64,000 nt of DNA from Arthrobacter cryoconiti (GCF_020905375.1 NZ_JAJJBU010000019.1:110897-174896); one strand, 5' to 3'. Numbered from the stretch's first letter, positions 27,010 through 36,080 are shown. A program made the numbers and translations. The notes: a model not told the origin generated them from the letters alone.

Positions 27010-28086
27010 CTAAGCGCCGGCGGACGCGTACGTTGCGTCCGCGAATAGCGCGGCGCCACCGGTAACGAGACGTCCGCGATACCAGATGGTGTCGTCGTTG
27101 AAGCTGCCAGCGTCGACGGGCAGGTCTCCGCCGCCCACGCTTGCGCCCTGATCGCGCTTGACACGGATGTCCACGTTCTCTTCACCGGTCATGGTCACCT
27201 TGGCAACAGCCGGGTTCTCAGATCCAGGCGCCGGCAACAGAGCCCACGAGGTGGCGCGCTTGCCGGTGTCGGTAATCGTGGCGGCGAGTTCCTTGGACTC
27301 GACCGGGGTGATGATGCCAGCCCACGGGTTGGGGAGACGTACCTTCTTGTTGCCGTCGGTGAACTCCACCTCGGTGGCGGTCAGCAAGCGGCGCACGATG
27401 GCACGGTTCCCGGGGGAGTGCAGGAGCACCATCTTGGACGTGTCGACCAGGTCGCCACGGAAGTTCTCCTTCAAACCAAGCCCGTTCAGGGCCGCGTCCA
27501 GGTTGTCAGCGCTGAGCGCCTTCGTGTCGACCGTGCCGAAGAACGATGCCTTGAATCCGGTTGCGTCGGCAATGGCTTGCATAACCTTCCGGTTCGCGGT
27601 GCGGATACCGTCGTTGGCGAGGCGTGTCGGGAAGTCCGACAGGTCAGAGAAGTCGCGGTTTTTCCGCAGCTCCCAGGTCAGGCCGAACAGCTTACCGGCC
27701 TTGCCCGCCTGGATGTCACGGTATTCCTCGGAAGCCTTGGCGGCCTTGTACTCTTCGCCCTGTGCGACGTCTTCGAAGTAGCCGCGGCCGAGAATGTCGA
27801 CCAGTCGCTTTTTCTTGAAGTCGGTGACCTTGAACTCGTCGGCGTACAGCTTCCACTCCGGCTCGGCGGCACGGTAAGCATGGATAGCTTCGATCTCGAA
27901 GGCAGCACCGAGCAGGCCCGGGAAGTCTGAGGTCGTGAACGCTTCGAGCAGGCGCGCCTGTGCGTAAGCGTTCCCAGCTTCAGCGTCGTTGAACAGTTTC
28001 GCCGCTTCAAGGATGCGGCCATTGCGGGACGGTGAGGTCCGAAAACCCTCGGATTCGAGGATTTCGCGGGTGTTGAGGATTGTCAT
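27010..28086 (-). CDS. Major capsid protein
   Basis: 358 residues between decoration and connector genes. The pattern of N-terminal helices, a central SPGNRAIVRRLL region and a beta-rich end resembles Mu gpT-like HK97-fold capsids, in line with the MuF protein encoded nearby. The ATG at 28086 has GGAG 6 bases upstream; the longer frame is the upstream gene read out of frame. It forms the head shell. Confidence 0.88.
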   Translation of the reverse strand: MTILNTREILESEGFRTSPSRNGRILEAAKLFNDAEAGNAYAQARLLEAFTTSDFPGLLGAAFEIEAIHAYRAAEPEWKLYADEFKVTDFKKKRLVDILGRGYFEDVAQGEEYKAAKASEEYRDIQAGKAGKLFGLTWELRKNRDFSDLSDFPTRLANDGIRTANRKVMQAIADATGFKASFFGTVDTKALSADNLDAALNGLGLKENFRGDLVDTSKMVLLHSPGNRAIVRRLLTATEVEFTDGNKKVRLPNPWAGIITPVESKELAATITDTGKRATSWALLPAPGSENPAVAKVTMTGEENVDIRVKRDQGASVGGGDLPVDAGSFNDDTIWYRGRLVTGGAALFADATYASAGA

Positions 28087-28096
28087 GGTTTTCTCC

Positions 28097-28447
28097 TTAC
28101 GCGCCAGCGGCGGTGTCAGTGATCTTGCCGAATGGTGCGACCTCGACGGGGCCGAGTGTCGCCGTTTTTGCCGCGTTGGCGACACCGAACGGGAAGGACC
28201 CTGCCGCGGTTACGGAGAGGCTGTTGTCGGATGCTTTGATGTAGACGATGGCGCCCTCGGTGGTGACACCGGTGACGGGTACGTCGTAGGATCCGTTCAA
28301 CCAGATAGTGACTTTCTCACCAATCGCGGCCTTGGTTTGTGCGACACCGACGTACTGGCCGATCTTGACTGGGGCGCCGGATTCGACAGCCTTCGTGGCG
28401 GTCAAGGCGATGTGTTTGTTGTGGCTGTAGCGCTGGTTAGTTGCCAT
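28097..28447 (-). CDS. Capsid decoration protein (DUF2190-like)
   Basis: 116 residues, nearly all beta strand, with the pattern of DUF2190 head proteins (IALTATKAVESGAPVKIGQ, then IGEKVTIWLNGSYDVPVTG). These trimers bind the outside of the capsid shell. Placed directly before the capsid gene, as usual. Confidence 0.85.
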   Translation of the reverse strand: MATNQRYSHNKHIALTATKAVESGAPVKIGQYVGVAQTKAAIGEKVTIWLNGSYDVPVTGVTTEGAIVYIKASDNSLSVTAAGSFPFGVANAAKTATLGPVEVAPFGKITDTAAGA

Positions 28448-28449
28448 GC

Positions 28450-28896
28450 TTACTTGCCTCCCTTGCGTGCGTTGAGGATGTCGGCTTCGGTGATGACGGG
28501 CGCAGCGGATTCGGTTGCTCCGATGCCGCGGACCTGCCCCAGACCGTTTTCTTTGGCCAGTTTGGCCAGGTATGTTTCCTCGGATTCACGCGCGGCGGTC
28601 ACGGTTGCGGTGAGCGTGTCCGTGTCGAGCTGCAGCGCCTCGGTCAGTGGGATGTCGACTGTGGACTGGGCCACGATGCGGGCGACAACCGATTCGGACA
28701 GGTCAGCGTTTGCCGCCGTCACGATTGTGGTCGCGAATTCGCGGGCACGGTTCGCAGCCTTGGCCTTCGCCAGATCCGTCTTCAGTGAGACGTTCTCGGA
28801 TTCCGTCGCTGTCAGTTTGGCTTCGAGTGCAGGCACCCGGCCGTGGGATTCTTCGAGGGTCGCGAGGCGCGTCTCCTCGATCTTGATTTCAGCCAT
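28450..28896 (-). CDS. Nested scaffold protein, internal start
   Basis: In-frame ATG at 28896 inside the protease gene, with AAGGAG (28906-28911) 9 bases upstream, would yield the 148-residue coiled-coil C-terminal part alone. Lambda C/Nu3 is the known example of this layout. Evidence is the binding site plus the domain boundary; expression is inferred. Confidence 0.65.
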   Translation of the reverse strand: MAEIKIEETRLATLEESHGRVPALEAKLTATESENVSLKTDLAKAKAANRAREFATTIVTAANADLSESVVARIVAQSTVDIPLTEALQLDTDTLTATVTAARESEETYLAKLAKENGLGQVRGIGATESAAPVITEADILNARKGGK

Positions 28897-29718
28897 GTTG
28901 GTTGTCTCCTTAGACTTGGCTTTTTCTTTTACCTCAGCCGGGATCGGAGAGGAATTCTTTGGTGCGGACTCGGCCGCTGGGGTGACGGGGTCGTATTCCA
29001 CACGTCGGTGAACGAGTTCAGGGTCACCAACGAGGATTGCTTCGACGCCGTTGAGCGTGTACTTCTGGCGCCAGATCTTTCCCAGCTGCTCGAAGTACAC
29101 GTACTCGCTGTCGTAGTCCTGCATCCACGCGTAACGATCCTCGGTGCGGTGCATGTCGCGCACCGCTGAACGCAGGTACCCGTCAATGTCCGACGCTGTT
29201 GTTTCGCGGACAACCGACCGTGACTCGATGGCGGTTGCGGCTTCCAGGATCTCTGCCACGTTCCCGCCACGACCAGCAACCGTCACCAAGTCGACACGGT
29301 TGAACGGGGACGCGATCAGTTTCTCAACGATGCGGCCCGACTTCGTGTCCTTGATGACGGCTGATGCAGCGACGGAAGCGCCAATGAAGTCGTGGAATTC
29401 CTCAACAAAGTCGCGCCACGCTGACCCGACCCTGACCTCGGCAACGAGTGCGCCGTCGGCATCCACGTACGCGTCCTCGGTGAGGACACCGACAAGGTTG
29501 CGAAGGTTTCCTTCGGGGCGTTCCATACGCTCATACTCGGTGTCGTGATTGATGTGGGACTGCGTTCCCCGTGGCCACACCTTGTCCTTAGCGGCTTGAG
29601 CAAGGACCTCGGCGGAGTATGTTCCGCTGCTGCCGACGCCTGGTGTAATGAGCTTCAAAAGCACTCGTCCTGGCCCGGTGCGGGATACCCCGGCGGACTC
29701 GCTGACAATGTCCGTCAT
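28450..29718 (-). CDS. Capsid maturation protease fused to scaffold
   Basis: 422 residues. The N-terminal half holds a protease-like domain with HINHDTEYERMERPEGNL, a form of the NHP...RPE pattern of capsid proteases. The C-terminal third is a charged coiled coil like a scaffold. The ATG at 29718 has AAGGAGG 5 bases upstream. An internal start (28896) gives the scaffold alone. The stop lies 3 bases from the decoration gene. Confidence 0.8.
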   Translation of the reverse strand: MTDIVSESAGVSRTGPGRVLLKLITPGVGSSGTYSAEVLAQAAKDKVWPRGTQSHINHDTEYERMERPEGNLRNLVGVLTEDAYVDADGALVAEVRVGSAWRDFVEEFHDFIGASVAASAVIKDTKSGRIVEKLIASPFNRVDLVTVAGRGGNVAEILEAATAIESRSVVRETTASDIDGYLRSAVRDMHRTEDRYAWMQDYDSEYVYFEQLGKIWRQKYTLNGVEAILVGDPELVHRRVEYDPVTPAAESAPKNSSPIPAEVKEKAKSKETTNMAEIKIEETRLATLEESHGRVPALEAKLTATESENVSLKTDLAKAKAANRAREFATTIVTAANADLSESVVARIVAQSTVDIPLTEALQLDTDTLTATVTAARESEETYLAKLAKENGLGQVRGIGATESAAPVITEADILNARKGGK

Positions 29719-29785
29719 GGCGGACCTCCTTGAGTTGTGGCACGCGCAGGATTGGCCAGCGGTGCGAGTTTTGTAGGGTTGAAGT

Positions 29786-29932
29786 GTGAGCGACGACGAT
29801 TCGAACGACAACAGGGGCGCGCCAGGGGAATGCCCCGAGCATGAATACGTGCTTGAGCACATTGATCTAGCGGCTACAGGTGGGACGGTCTACATGACTT
29901 GTCGATTCTGCGGAGCTTTTGCCACTGCATAA
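29786..29932 (+). CDS. Small plus-strand zinc-knuckle protein
   Basis: 48 residues: an acidic start (SDDDSNDN), then CPEH and CRFC, a likely zinc site. TAGGGT (29774-29779) ends exactly 6 bases before the GTG and TTGGCC lies 16 bases further upstream, so it looks like a leaderless gene. It points against the head operon and ends in the terminator region of the MuF gene. Confidence 0.6.
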   Translation: MSDDDSNDNRGAPGECPEHEYVLEHIDLAATGGTVYMTCRFCGAFATA

Positions 29933-29958
29933 GAAAAGCCACCAGGGTGGCGGTGGCT
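29930..29958 (-). terminator. Terminator after the MuF gene
   Basis: On the minus strand AGCCACC pairs with GGTGGCT (29937-29943 with 29952-29958), followed by TTTCTTAT. The stem starts at the stop codon of the MuF gene. It would separate MuF from the protease gene transcript at least in part. Confidence 0.65.
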
Positions 29959-31006
29959 AACTTGGTTTCAGGTCTTTCAGGGGTGTCACAACATAGCTTT
30001 GACGCCAGCCCGGGTTGTCTTGGCGTTTGGCTAGGTCAGACCATTCGATTTCGTCTTTTACCAAGAGGTCGCGGCGCGTTTTGCCCATGATCTTGGTTTG
30101 TGAATCCGGCGTCAGATTCTCGTACCATGCTTGGGCGTCCGGGAAAATGTCGTCAGGTTCGGTTATGCCGGTAAACCCTAGTTCAGCCCAAGACTTCGTT
30201 ATGTCAACGCGGGCGCAACGGCAATTTTGGTGCCCGTCAGGTCCCGTCGTTTCGGTGGGGAAAGTTTGGCCGTTCATTGCTAGACATGCCGGGCAGGTCC
30301 GGCCTGACAGGGCGCAGGACCAACGCCAATTTGCAAGAACATCCTTGCTGGCAAGCGCTGATTGCAAAGACGCTTCACGGTGGGCTGATAGTGTTTCGGT
30401 TCGAGCAATGGTCATGGCGCGGGTTAGCCCCCCGTTGAAGCGACCCTCCGCACCTTTGACAATGCGGCGGGCCGTTTCCTTCGGGTTTGTCCCTGTGGCG
30501 ATACCGCGAACAAGTTCACGTTTCATGAGCCGTTCAACATCATCAAGTAGCGTGTTTGTTGACTTGTGGATGCGTTCCGCTGTTCGTTCAACGATGGCGG
30601 CTAGTGCCTCACCCGATACCCGGTCCCAACCTGCTACTAGTGCGGTCTTGTTTGCTGGTAGCTGTGATCTGATGGCATCAACCTGAGTCGTTCCACCAGC
30701 GCTTATGGCGTCTGGCAGGTCGACTGTGATGGTTTTATTTGTTAGCTCGGCTAAAGCTTCCAATTGTTCTTTAGTCGACTCGAGCGCTTGCCTGAGCCGG
30801 GATGATTTTCGTACTTGCGCGGCACCAACTCTGCCGTCTTTGGCCTGCGCTAACAGTTCGGCAATCGCCATATCGTATTCAGGTTTTAGCTTGTCCCAAG
30901 CCTGCGTCCAGCCGATGACGATCGCAAGTATTTGGGCATCCGTCAATGCCTTCATGGCGGCACGGTCGGCGGCGAGTATGGCAATGGTTTTCTTGTTTAC
31001 CGCCAC
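29957..31006 (-). CDS. MuF-like head morphogenesis protein
   Basis: 349 residues of the SPP1 gp7/Mu F family: helical N-terminus, then CPACLAMNGQTFP and HQNCRCARV, the cysteine-containing core signature. These minor capsid proteins help head assembly and can be injected with DNA. The GTG at 31006 lies after the small zinc-knuckle membrane gene. It is between portal and capsid genes, as usual. Confidence 0.88.
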   Translation of the reverse strand: MAVNKKTIAILAADRAAMKALTDAQILAIVIGWTQAWDKLKPEYDMAIAELLAQAKDGRVGAAQVRKSSRLRQALESTKEQLEALAELTNKTITVDLPDAISAGGTTQVDAIRSQLPANKTALVAGWDRVSGEALAAIVERTAERIHKSTNTLLDDVERLMKRELVRGIATGTNPKETARRIVKGAEGRFNGGLTRAMTIARTETLSAHREASLQSALASKDVLANWRWSCALSGRTCPACLAMNGQTFPTETTGPDGHQNCRCARVDITKSWAELGFTGITEPDDIFPDAQAWYENLTPDSQTKIMGKTRRDLLVKDEIEWSDLAKRQDNPGWRQSYVVTPLKDLKPS

Positions 31007-31038
31007 AACCCACCGCCTTTACTTCTTTGGTGCATGTA

Positions 31039-31188
31039 TCATCGTGTGATTTTTTCGTAAGCCGCGCAGGCGTTGCAGTGTGGCCTAGTTGGCCGTTTCT
31101 CACGATGACCAAGCGCCCACACCACACCGAACAACAGCGAGCACACAATCCAACTCGCAAGGACCAACAGAATCTGCCACCACATCAT
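31039..31188 (-). CDS. Small membrane protein with CxxC end
   Basis: 49 residues: one hydrophobic N-terminal segment (about 5-28), then a short basic tail with CNAC. AGGAGG precedes two tandem ATGs (31188 and 31185). It fills the gap between portal and MuF genes. Function unknown. Confidence 0.75.
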   Translation of the reverse strand: MMWWQILLVLASWIVCSLLFGVVWALGHREKRPTRPHCNACAAYEKITR

Positions 31189-31196
31189 GTCGCCTC

Positions 31197-32738
31197 CTAA
31201 ACGATAGGGATTTTGCCGTCACGAAAATTGTCAGCGGCGACTTGGCCAGCATTCACTGCCGGGTCAATGAAGTCACCGTTATCATCAGTGATTTTCGCCA
31301 ACCATTCATCCACATCATCAACACCTAGTGCCCGCATGGTGAGCCTTGCAATCAGCAGTTTCGGGATGGTCCCTGTGCCGTCCGCTGCTTCGATGGCTTT
31401 CATGATGGTTTCTATTGGCAGGTCGTTCAGGTCCGGCCACACAATGTCAAGGGTGCGGTCATCCCCGCCAGCCAAGGTCATGGCTAGTGTGTCGCCGCGC
31501 CGTGCCGTGCCACCCTTGAGCGGACCGCGCGGTGCCTGTATGGCCTGGTCAATGACGTAGCCAAGGATCGCCCGGTACGCTTCCGTCCACAAGCTTTGCC
31601 GGAACTGAAACTCTAACCGGGTGGGCAGATTCAGTGTCTCAGCCACAGCCCTCGCCCCGGTCTGCCCAGGATCCGCCGACAACGTGGTGACCGGCAGGCC
31701 GAGGGCGGCGGCAACCATGGACATGACCGGCCTGCCAGACCCAGAATCAATGGTCGCCCCAGACTTCGGGACGGCCTCGAGTTTCTGACCCTCAGACATT
31801 TCCACCGAGGAACCGGCTGGCATGTTGCTCAGGTCCCGCAACCCGGACCGTGCCCGCTGCGATGCTGGTGTTTTCTTGTCCCGGACCGCCGTAAAAGCGA
31901 TCTTCGACAAAGCCTTGATGAGCATGGTCCAGTCTTCAAGGAATTCTTTGTAGGCCCGGGCCCATGGGAGTGCCGCGTAAGCGTCACCAATCCCGAAGGA
32001 CCATCCGTCTAACCCGTTGTCGTGCAGGTGGTAGACGGGGGAGTCCCAGTTGATCCTGGTAGCGGTGCCGCCAAGATCTGCGGTGAACGTTTTGGCTCGC
32101 ATCCCCGGACGGTAGCGAAGGTCCGGGTACAGTTCCTCATACTCGGTCGTACCTTCACGCCAGCGGCGCCGGTAGTAATGTGTGGTTCCCCGGTCCCCGG
32201 GTGCGGTGATCTTCTCCACAATCTCATCGAAGGGGAGTGTGCGTGCATCTACACGGCCATCTAACGGGTCTGTGAAGCATGTGATGAACACGTTGCCGTC
32301 AGTGCCCAGAGCTGTTTCGAGACGCACCTTCGCTTGGGCGCCGGTGAAGTTGGCCCTGTTCGAATCATCATCCAAGAACTGCTGAATGACAGCATTCACG
32401 TCCTGGGTTCCCTCAGTACCGTCGGCCCGTGCAGTGATACCAACGCCTTGCCCGTGCACGTAGGCGGCCCGCACAGCCAGACCTCTTTTTATTAGAGGGT
32501 TGGCTATGGCCATGAGCCTGCACAACTGGGCGGAACGTTTGAGTCCTTCACGGCTGAACTCGCCGGCCATATCCATGACCAGCCGCTCCCACCCGGCATC
32601 CTGCATGGCCAACTCAAGGGAACCAAGAGATTCCTGCAACTTTTCTAGCTTGTACTCTGCCGACGCCAAAGCACCCGACTCCGTCTCGGTGACAGTGGCG
32701 GACTCTTCAAGGCCCAAGAACTGGCGGATACGTCCCAC
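31197..32738 (-). CDS. Portal protein
   Basis: 513 residues, the DNA gate of the head. The patterns SWSFGIGDAYAALPWARAYKEFLEDW and VMSMVAAALGLPVTTLSADPG (split here into shorter runs: WARAYKEFLEDW, AALGLPVTTLSADPG) are characteristic of the portal wing and crown regions. The GTG at 32738 is chosen because AAGGAGG lies 5 bases upstream; TTG at 32753 opens the frame but sits in that binding site. It follows terL directly. Confidence 0.9.
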   Translation of the reverse strand: MGRIRQFLGLEESATVTETESGALASAEYKLEKLQESLGSLELAMQDAGWERLVMDMAGEFSREGLKRSAQLCRLMAIANPLIKRGLAVRAAYVHGQGVGITARADGTEGTQDVNAVIQQFLDDDSNRANFTGAQAKVRLETALGTDGNVFITCFTDPLDGRVDARTLPFDEIVEKITAPGDRGTTHYYRRRWREGTTEYEELYPDLRYRPGMRAKTFTADLGGTATRINWDSPVYHLHDNGLDGWSFGIGDAYAALPWARAYKEFLEDWTMLIKALSKIAFTAVRDKKTPASQRARSGLRDLSNMPAGSSVEMSEGQKLEAVPKSGATIDSGSGRPVMSMVAAALGLPVTTLSADPGQTGARAVAETLNLPTRLEFQFRQSLWTEAYRAILGYVIDQAIQAPRGPLKGGTARRGDTLAMTLAGGDDRTLDIVWPDLNDLPIETIMKAIEAADGTGTIPKLLIARLTMRALGVDDVDEWLAKITDDNGDFIDPAVNAGQVAADNFRDGKIPIV

Positions 32739-32753
32739 ATGGGCCTCCTTCAA

Positions 32754-34295
32754 TTAGACGGGGCTGATACTCCAGCCCTGCTCGTTGTATGCGTCGTAAA
32801 CGTCTGGCTCCACGTACTCGTCATCAGCCGCCAGGAGCGGCATGAGGAGGATGCGGTTGATGGCCTGCGATAGCGTGTCGATGGTGTCGTCGTGAGCGCC
32901 GTTTGGGAATGCTTTGGCTTCCTCAATGAGTTCCTCCACATTGGGCAGAAGTTCGGCCGTCGGCAGGATGATGTTGCCGGAGAATGCGAGCGGTGATACC
33001 GCGGAAGCCCTGGCGTACTTGCTGCCCTCTGGTTCGATGGGGATCAGCCCGACGAGCTGGGATTGTAGCGAGTTGATTGCCGCGGTGCCATTGGCCTTGT
33101 CTTCGACGAACTTCGCTATGGCTTCCGGCCACTTCGCGGACATGGCTTTGATGGCCGCTAGGGTGGCGTTGAAGTTCATCCGCTCCCGCACCTGGTCTAA
33201 CAGGTATGCCTGCACCCCGACACGTAGCCAAACCTGCCCAACAACGAAGTCGCTGGTTGGTTTGTCTTTGAATGTGAGGTCCCATGACTGCACGAGTTCG
33301 TGGTCTTCACGCCCGATTCCGGGGACACGCCGTGAACCGTCTGGATGCTCGATCCACATCGACTCCGAGTATCGGCGCCATTCTTTCGGGAACACGTTTC
33401 CTGTCTCCGGGTTGGGTGAGCCTTGGTAGAGCGCGGAGAAGTCGCGGGGCCCGGCCTGTACCCGGATCTGCTCCCACTCGGCCGGGGTGCGTGGCTCCCC
33501 GGTCTTCTCGTTGGTCCTGGCTGAGCGCATCCATTCACCGGGTTGGCGTCCAAGCGGATCGGTTTCACCTGCGTCAGGGTCGTGGTGGGCTTGGGCCGGG
33601 ATGTTGATGACCCGCCACCGGGCCTTGTCAGGCTGTGCGAGTAGGAACCCTGCCATGTCGTCCACGTGCCAGCGGGTAAGGATGAGGATGACGGGGGCGC
33701 CGGGGGCTAGGCGGGTTGATCCGACGGAACGCCAAAAGTTCTTGGCGCGCTCCCGAAACGTCGGGGATTCGGCTTGTTCACGGTTAGACACTGGGTCGTC
33801 GATGAAGAGGATATCGGCTGGTTTGCCTGTGAGGCCGCCGGTGAGGCCAACAGCTTTGACCCCGCCTTTGTGCCCGTCGAGCCTCCAGCCGGAGGCGGCG
33901 CCGTTGTCGGCGCTGATGCGCAGCCCGAGGTCGAGCCCGCCTTCTTGGCCTTGGTTGTCGGTAATGAATTTGCGGATGTCACGCCCGAACTCCATGGCGA
34001 GTGAGGCACTGTAGGAGACGACGGCGATGCGACGTTCAGGGTTGCGGGTGAGGAACCAGAGCGGCCCCACCTTGGTAACCCTTGTGCTCTTTCCTTCCTG
34101 GGGTGGCATGGAGATGATGAGCCGGTCGCAGGTGCCGTTCTCAACGTCGATCAACGCTTGGTCGATTAGGTCCAGGGCAGCTGTCTGAATCGTGGACGGG
34201 TCAACGTCCTTCGCCAACTGTCCGGGGGAGTCCCATCGTGGTGCCGGCGCCGGGTCGAACATCTTCGCCGCAGCCTCAAACCAAGAGACAGACAC
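32754..34295 (-). CDS. terL: Terminase large subunit
   Basis: 513 residues. Packaging ATPase with Walker A-like SMPPQEGKST (62-71), Walker B ILFIDDP and the nuclease aspartate segment QSWDLTFKD. Pulls DNA into the head and cuts it. The GTG start at 34295 gives the normal length. It directly precedes the portal gene (16 bases between terL stop and portal start). Confidence 0.95.
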   Translation of the reverse strand: MSVSWFEAAAKMFDPAPAPRWDSPGQLAKDVDPSTIQTAALDLIDQALIDVENGTCDRLIISMPPQEGKSTRVTKVGPLWFLTRNPERRIAVVSYSASLAMEFGRDIRKFITDNQGQEGGLDLGLRISADNGAASGWRLDGHKGGVKAVGLTGGLTGKPADILFIDDPVSNREQAESPTFRERAKNFWRSVGSTRLAPGAPVILILTRWHVDDMAGFLLAQPDKARWRVINIPAQAHHDPDAGETDPLGRQPGEWMRSARTNEKTGEPRTPAEWEQIRVQAGPRDFSALYQGSPNPETGNVFPKEWRRYSESMWIEHPDGSRRVPGIGREDHELVQSWDLTFKDKPTSDFVVGQVWLRVGVQAYLLDQVRERMNFNATLAAIKAMSAKWPEAIAKFVEDKANGTAAINSLQSQLVGLIPIEPEGSKYARASAVSPLAFSGNIILPTAELLPNVEELIEEAKAFPNGAHDDTIDTLSQAINRILLMPLLAADDEYVEPDVYDAYNEQGWSISPV

Positions 34296-34373
34296 GGCAG
34301 CCCCCAGAATGTCAGAGCGTGCCGCTATGGTCAGGGCAAGCGCAATCAGCGTTTAATCTATGAGAGGAACACT

Positions 34374-34544
34374 ATGAAAACCTACGACATCGAAAGTCAC
34401 GGCTCTCAAAACTGGGAGGTTGAGGCACACAAGTACTCATTGACTGACGGTTACTTCAACTTCTTTGGAACGGGAGAGACTAAAGTTTTCACGATTTCGT
34501 CAAGCGTGGTCCAGTCCGTTCGCGTAAGGCCTGCCAGTAAGTAG
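34374..34544 (+). CDS. Small plus-strand protein, 56 residues
   Basis: Reads MKTYDIESHGSQNWEVEAHK and ends RVRPASK. Acidic-to-neutral, mostly beta by pattern, not recognised. AGAGGA lies 5 bases before the ATG and TAATCT is 14 bases upstream. A strong terminator (34559-34590) closes it. It points away from terL, so it is a separate small unit. Confidence 0.75.
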   Translation: MKTYDIESHGSQNWEVEAHKYSLTDGYFNFFGTGETKVFTISSSVVQSVRVRPASK

Positions 34545-34558
34545 GCGATGGCGTCATG

Positions 34559-34590
34559 ACGCCCGGAGACGAGAGTCTCTGGGCGTTTTT
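34559..34590 (+). terminator. Rho-independent terminator
   Basis: 12-bp stem (34559-34570 with 34575-34586, one G-T pair), loop GAGA, then T-run. It ends the small plus-strand gene at 34374-34544. Confidence 0.9.
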
Positions 34591-35379
34591 CATTGGTTTG
34601 TGCCTTGTTTTTGCTTCCGGTATGCGTGGCTTGTTCCGGTGGTTGTGTGCCTTGGCTTTGCCGGGGAACCACAGCGGGCCGGACTGTCCAAGGTCTTGGC
34701 CCTAGCTCGTCGGTTTCAGCCTGACACGGCGTCGGGCTCTGTTGACTGGGAAGTTAGGCGGTTGCAGCCCCTCTCGCTGGGGCGACGTTCTGGCCGTGCG
34801 CGTTTTGGTGTTCTTATCATCACGCTTCCAGCATTTAGTTCTTGGCCGCTGTTCCCTAGCTTCCGTGTGACGGTCAGATATGTAGGTTTGTGTGCCGGCG
34901 ATTCTCATCGAGCGGCGTGCGCTTGACCCTGCGCGGGAGATACGGTGACCACCTTTCAGTGAGTTTTGTATCTATCCCATCTGGGCGGTAGCGGTGCCCT
35001 TGTGGAAGTGTGTGCCGTCTGTGAGTGCCGGACGGCGGCGGCGTTGCGTGCTTGGGGTCACGCATCTCGTGGGATGCCAAGGCTTCGAACCTTGGTGGAG
35101 CCAACATTCCCAATGTGCTTGCGCGGTGTCGGGGTTCTCGCTTCCCTCCCGGTGGCGCATGAGCCACTGGGCTATTCAGTTATGCCCTGACCAATCCGCG
35201 GGTTATGAGGGTTCCGCAGGGGCGTCAGGGACGTTTGATTGGTGTTGGCGCAGGACCGATCATGCGGGGAGCGAAAGGGTGCACCCGGCAAAGCTGTAAA
35301 CTCCCCTGGCGTGTCCTTGCCCTGCGTGCATGAATGATCCATTGCCGGGTTTCAGGGTTTGACGCCAACAACCAAGAAT
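34591..35379. other. Non-coding gap between terL and HNH gene
   Basis: About 790 bases with no frame that looks coding on either strand. It lies at the packaging end of the genome and may hold the cos or pac site. On the minus strand 35069-35112 can form a T-arm-like hairpin (loop TTCGAAG) on a stem resembling a tRNA acceptor, but no full cloverleaf can be built. Confidence 0.6.
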
Positions 35380-35949
35380 TTAGGCGACGCGGTCGGCGTC
35401 GTTGTGGGTGAAGAGTTCGTTGCGTTTGGCAATGACGGCCAGTTTGGCTAACAGTCGATCCTCGAAGTATCCAAGCCTATGGATGCGTCCATTGTGACCG
35501 ACCGATGCTTGCCATCTGTTGCGGCGCTTGTCCCAGTGGACTCCGCGCAAGCCTGAACTCTTATTGGCAGCGCTTGATACCGAGCGGTTCTCACCGTTTT
35601 GCTTGTTGGTAAGGAGCCGTAGATGGTGCACATTGACGCATGGCGGGTTCCGACATTCATGGTCAAGCATCAGTCCCACAGGGACCTCACGCCCCGAGAG
35701 CGTCCATGCCACGCCGTGGGCTAGCTTCATGCTGCCCTTGAAGTAGAAGACGCCGTAGCCGTCCTTGTTTACCGATTTGGTCCAGACGATGCATTCGCCT
35801 TGCGGCTTCGTCTTCTCATCGAAGCGTTCTTGGGCTGTCTTCGCGGTAGCCCTGCCGGTCTTCTTGAATCGCGTGTAGTGCGACTCGCAGAATCCGAGTG
35901 CGTTGTGCTTCTTCCCACACTCATCAACTGAGCATGTACGATGTTGCAT
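35380..35949 (-). CDS. HNH endonuclease with AP2-like domain
   Basis: 189 residues. N-terminal zinc-like segment CSVDECGKKHNALGFCESHY, then the HNH core (LDHECRNPPCVNVHHL), and a C-terminal AP2-type DNA-binding domain (SGLRGVHWDKRRNRWQASVG). HNH-AP2 proteins are typically free-standing homing endonucleases. It lies between terS and terL, where packaging-related HNH enzymes also occur. The ATG at 35949 is chosen: AGGGAG lies 7 bases upstream. Confidence 0.85.
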   Translation of the reverse strand: MQHRTCSVDECGKKHNALGFCESHYTRFKKTGRATAKTAQERFDEKTKPQGECIVWTKSVNKDGYGVFYFKGSMKLAHGVAWTLSGREVPVGLMLDHECRNPPCVNVHHLRLLTNKQNGENRSVSSAANKSSGLRGVHWDKRRNRWQASVGHNGRIHRLGYFEDRLLAKLAVIAKRNELFTHNDADRVA

Positions 35950-35976
35950 GTAGTCACTCCCTAAAGTGATTGCCAC

Positions 35977-36005
35977 GTCCCCGGGTGTTATCGCACCGTG
36001 GGGAC
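35977..36005. repeat. Hairpin upstream of the HNH gene
   Basis: GTCCCC (35977-35982) and GGGGAC (36000-36005) enclose a second pair GGTG/CACC. It lies in the 206-base gap between the HNH gene and the preceding zinc-finger gene. Role unknown. Confidence 0.6.
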
Positions 36006-36041
36006 ATTCTATTTTCTGATTGATTCAGGCTTCCCGGAAAC

Positions 36042-36080
36042 AAAAAATGCTGAGACCATTCGAGATGGAAATATCAGCAT
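36042..36080 (-). terminator. Terminator between zinc-finger and HNH genes
   Basis: On the minus strand TGCTGA pairs with TCAGCA with an inner CCAT/ATGG stem, followed by six T. It would end the transcript carrying terS and the zinc-finger gene before the HNH gene, so the HNH gene and terL likely have another promoter. Confidence 0.75.

Noticed and set aside
34451..34672. 73-codon minus-strand frame
   Set aside because: Antisense to the small plus-strand gene and its terminator; no ribosome binding site.
34966..35190. Plus-strand and minus-strand frames in the packaging gap
   Set aside because: Their translations are those typical of structured RNA-like DNA rather than protein, with no initiation signals.
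35101..35190. Possible minus-strand tRNA upstream of the T-arm-like hairpin
   Set aside because: The D-arm-like and anticodon-like pieces (loop CTCATGC) cannot be placed at cloverleaf distances and the stems do not pair.
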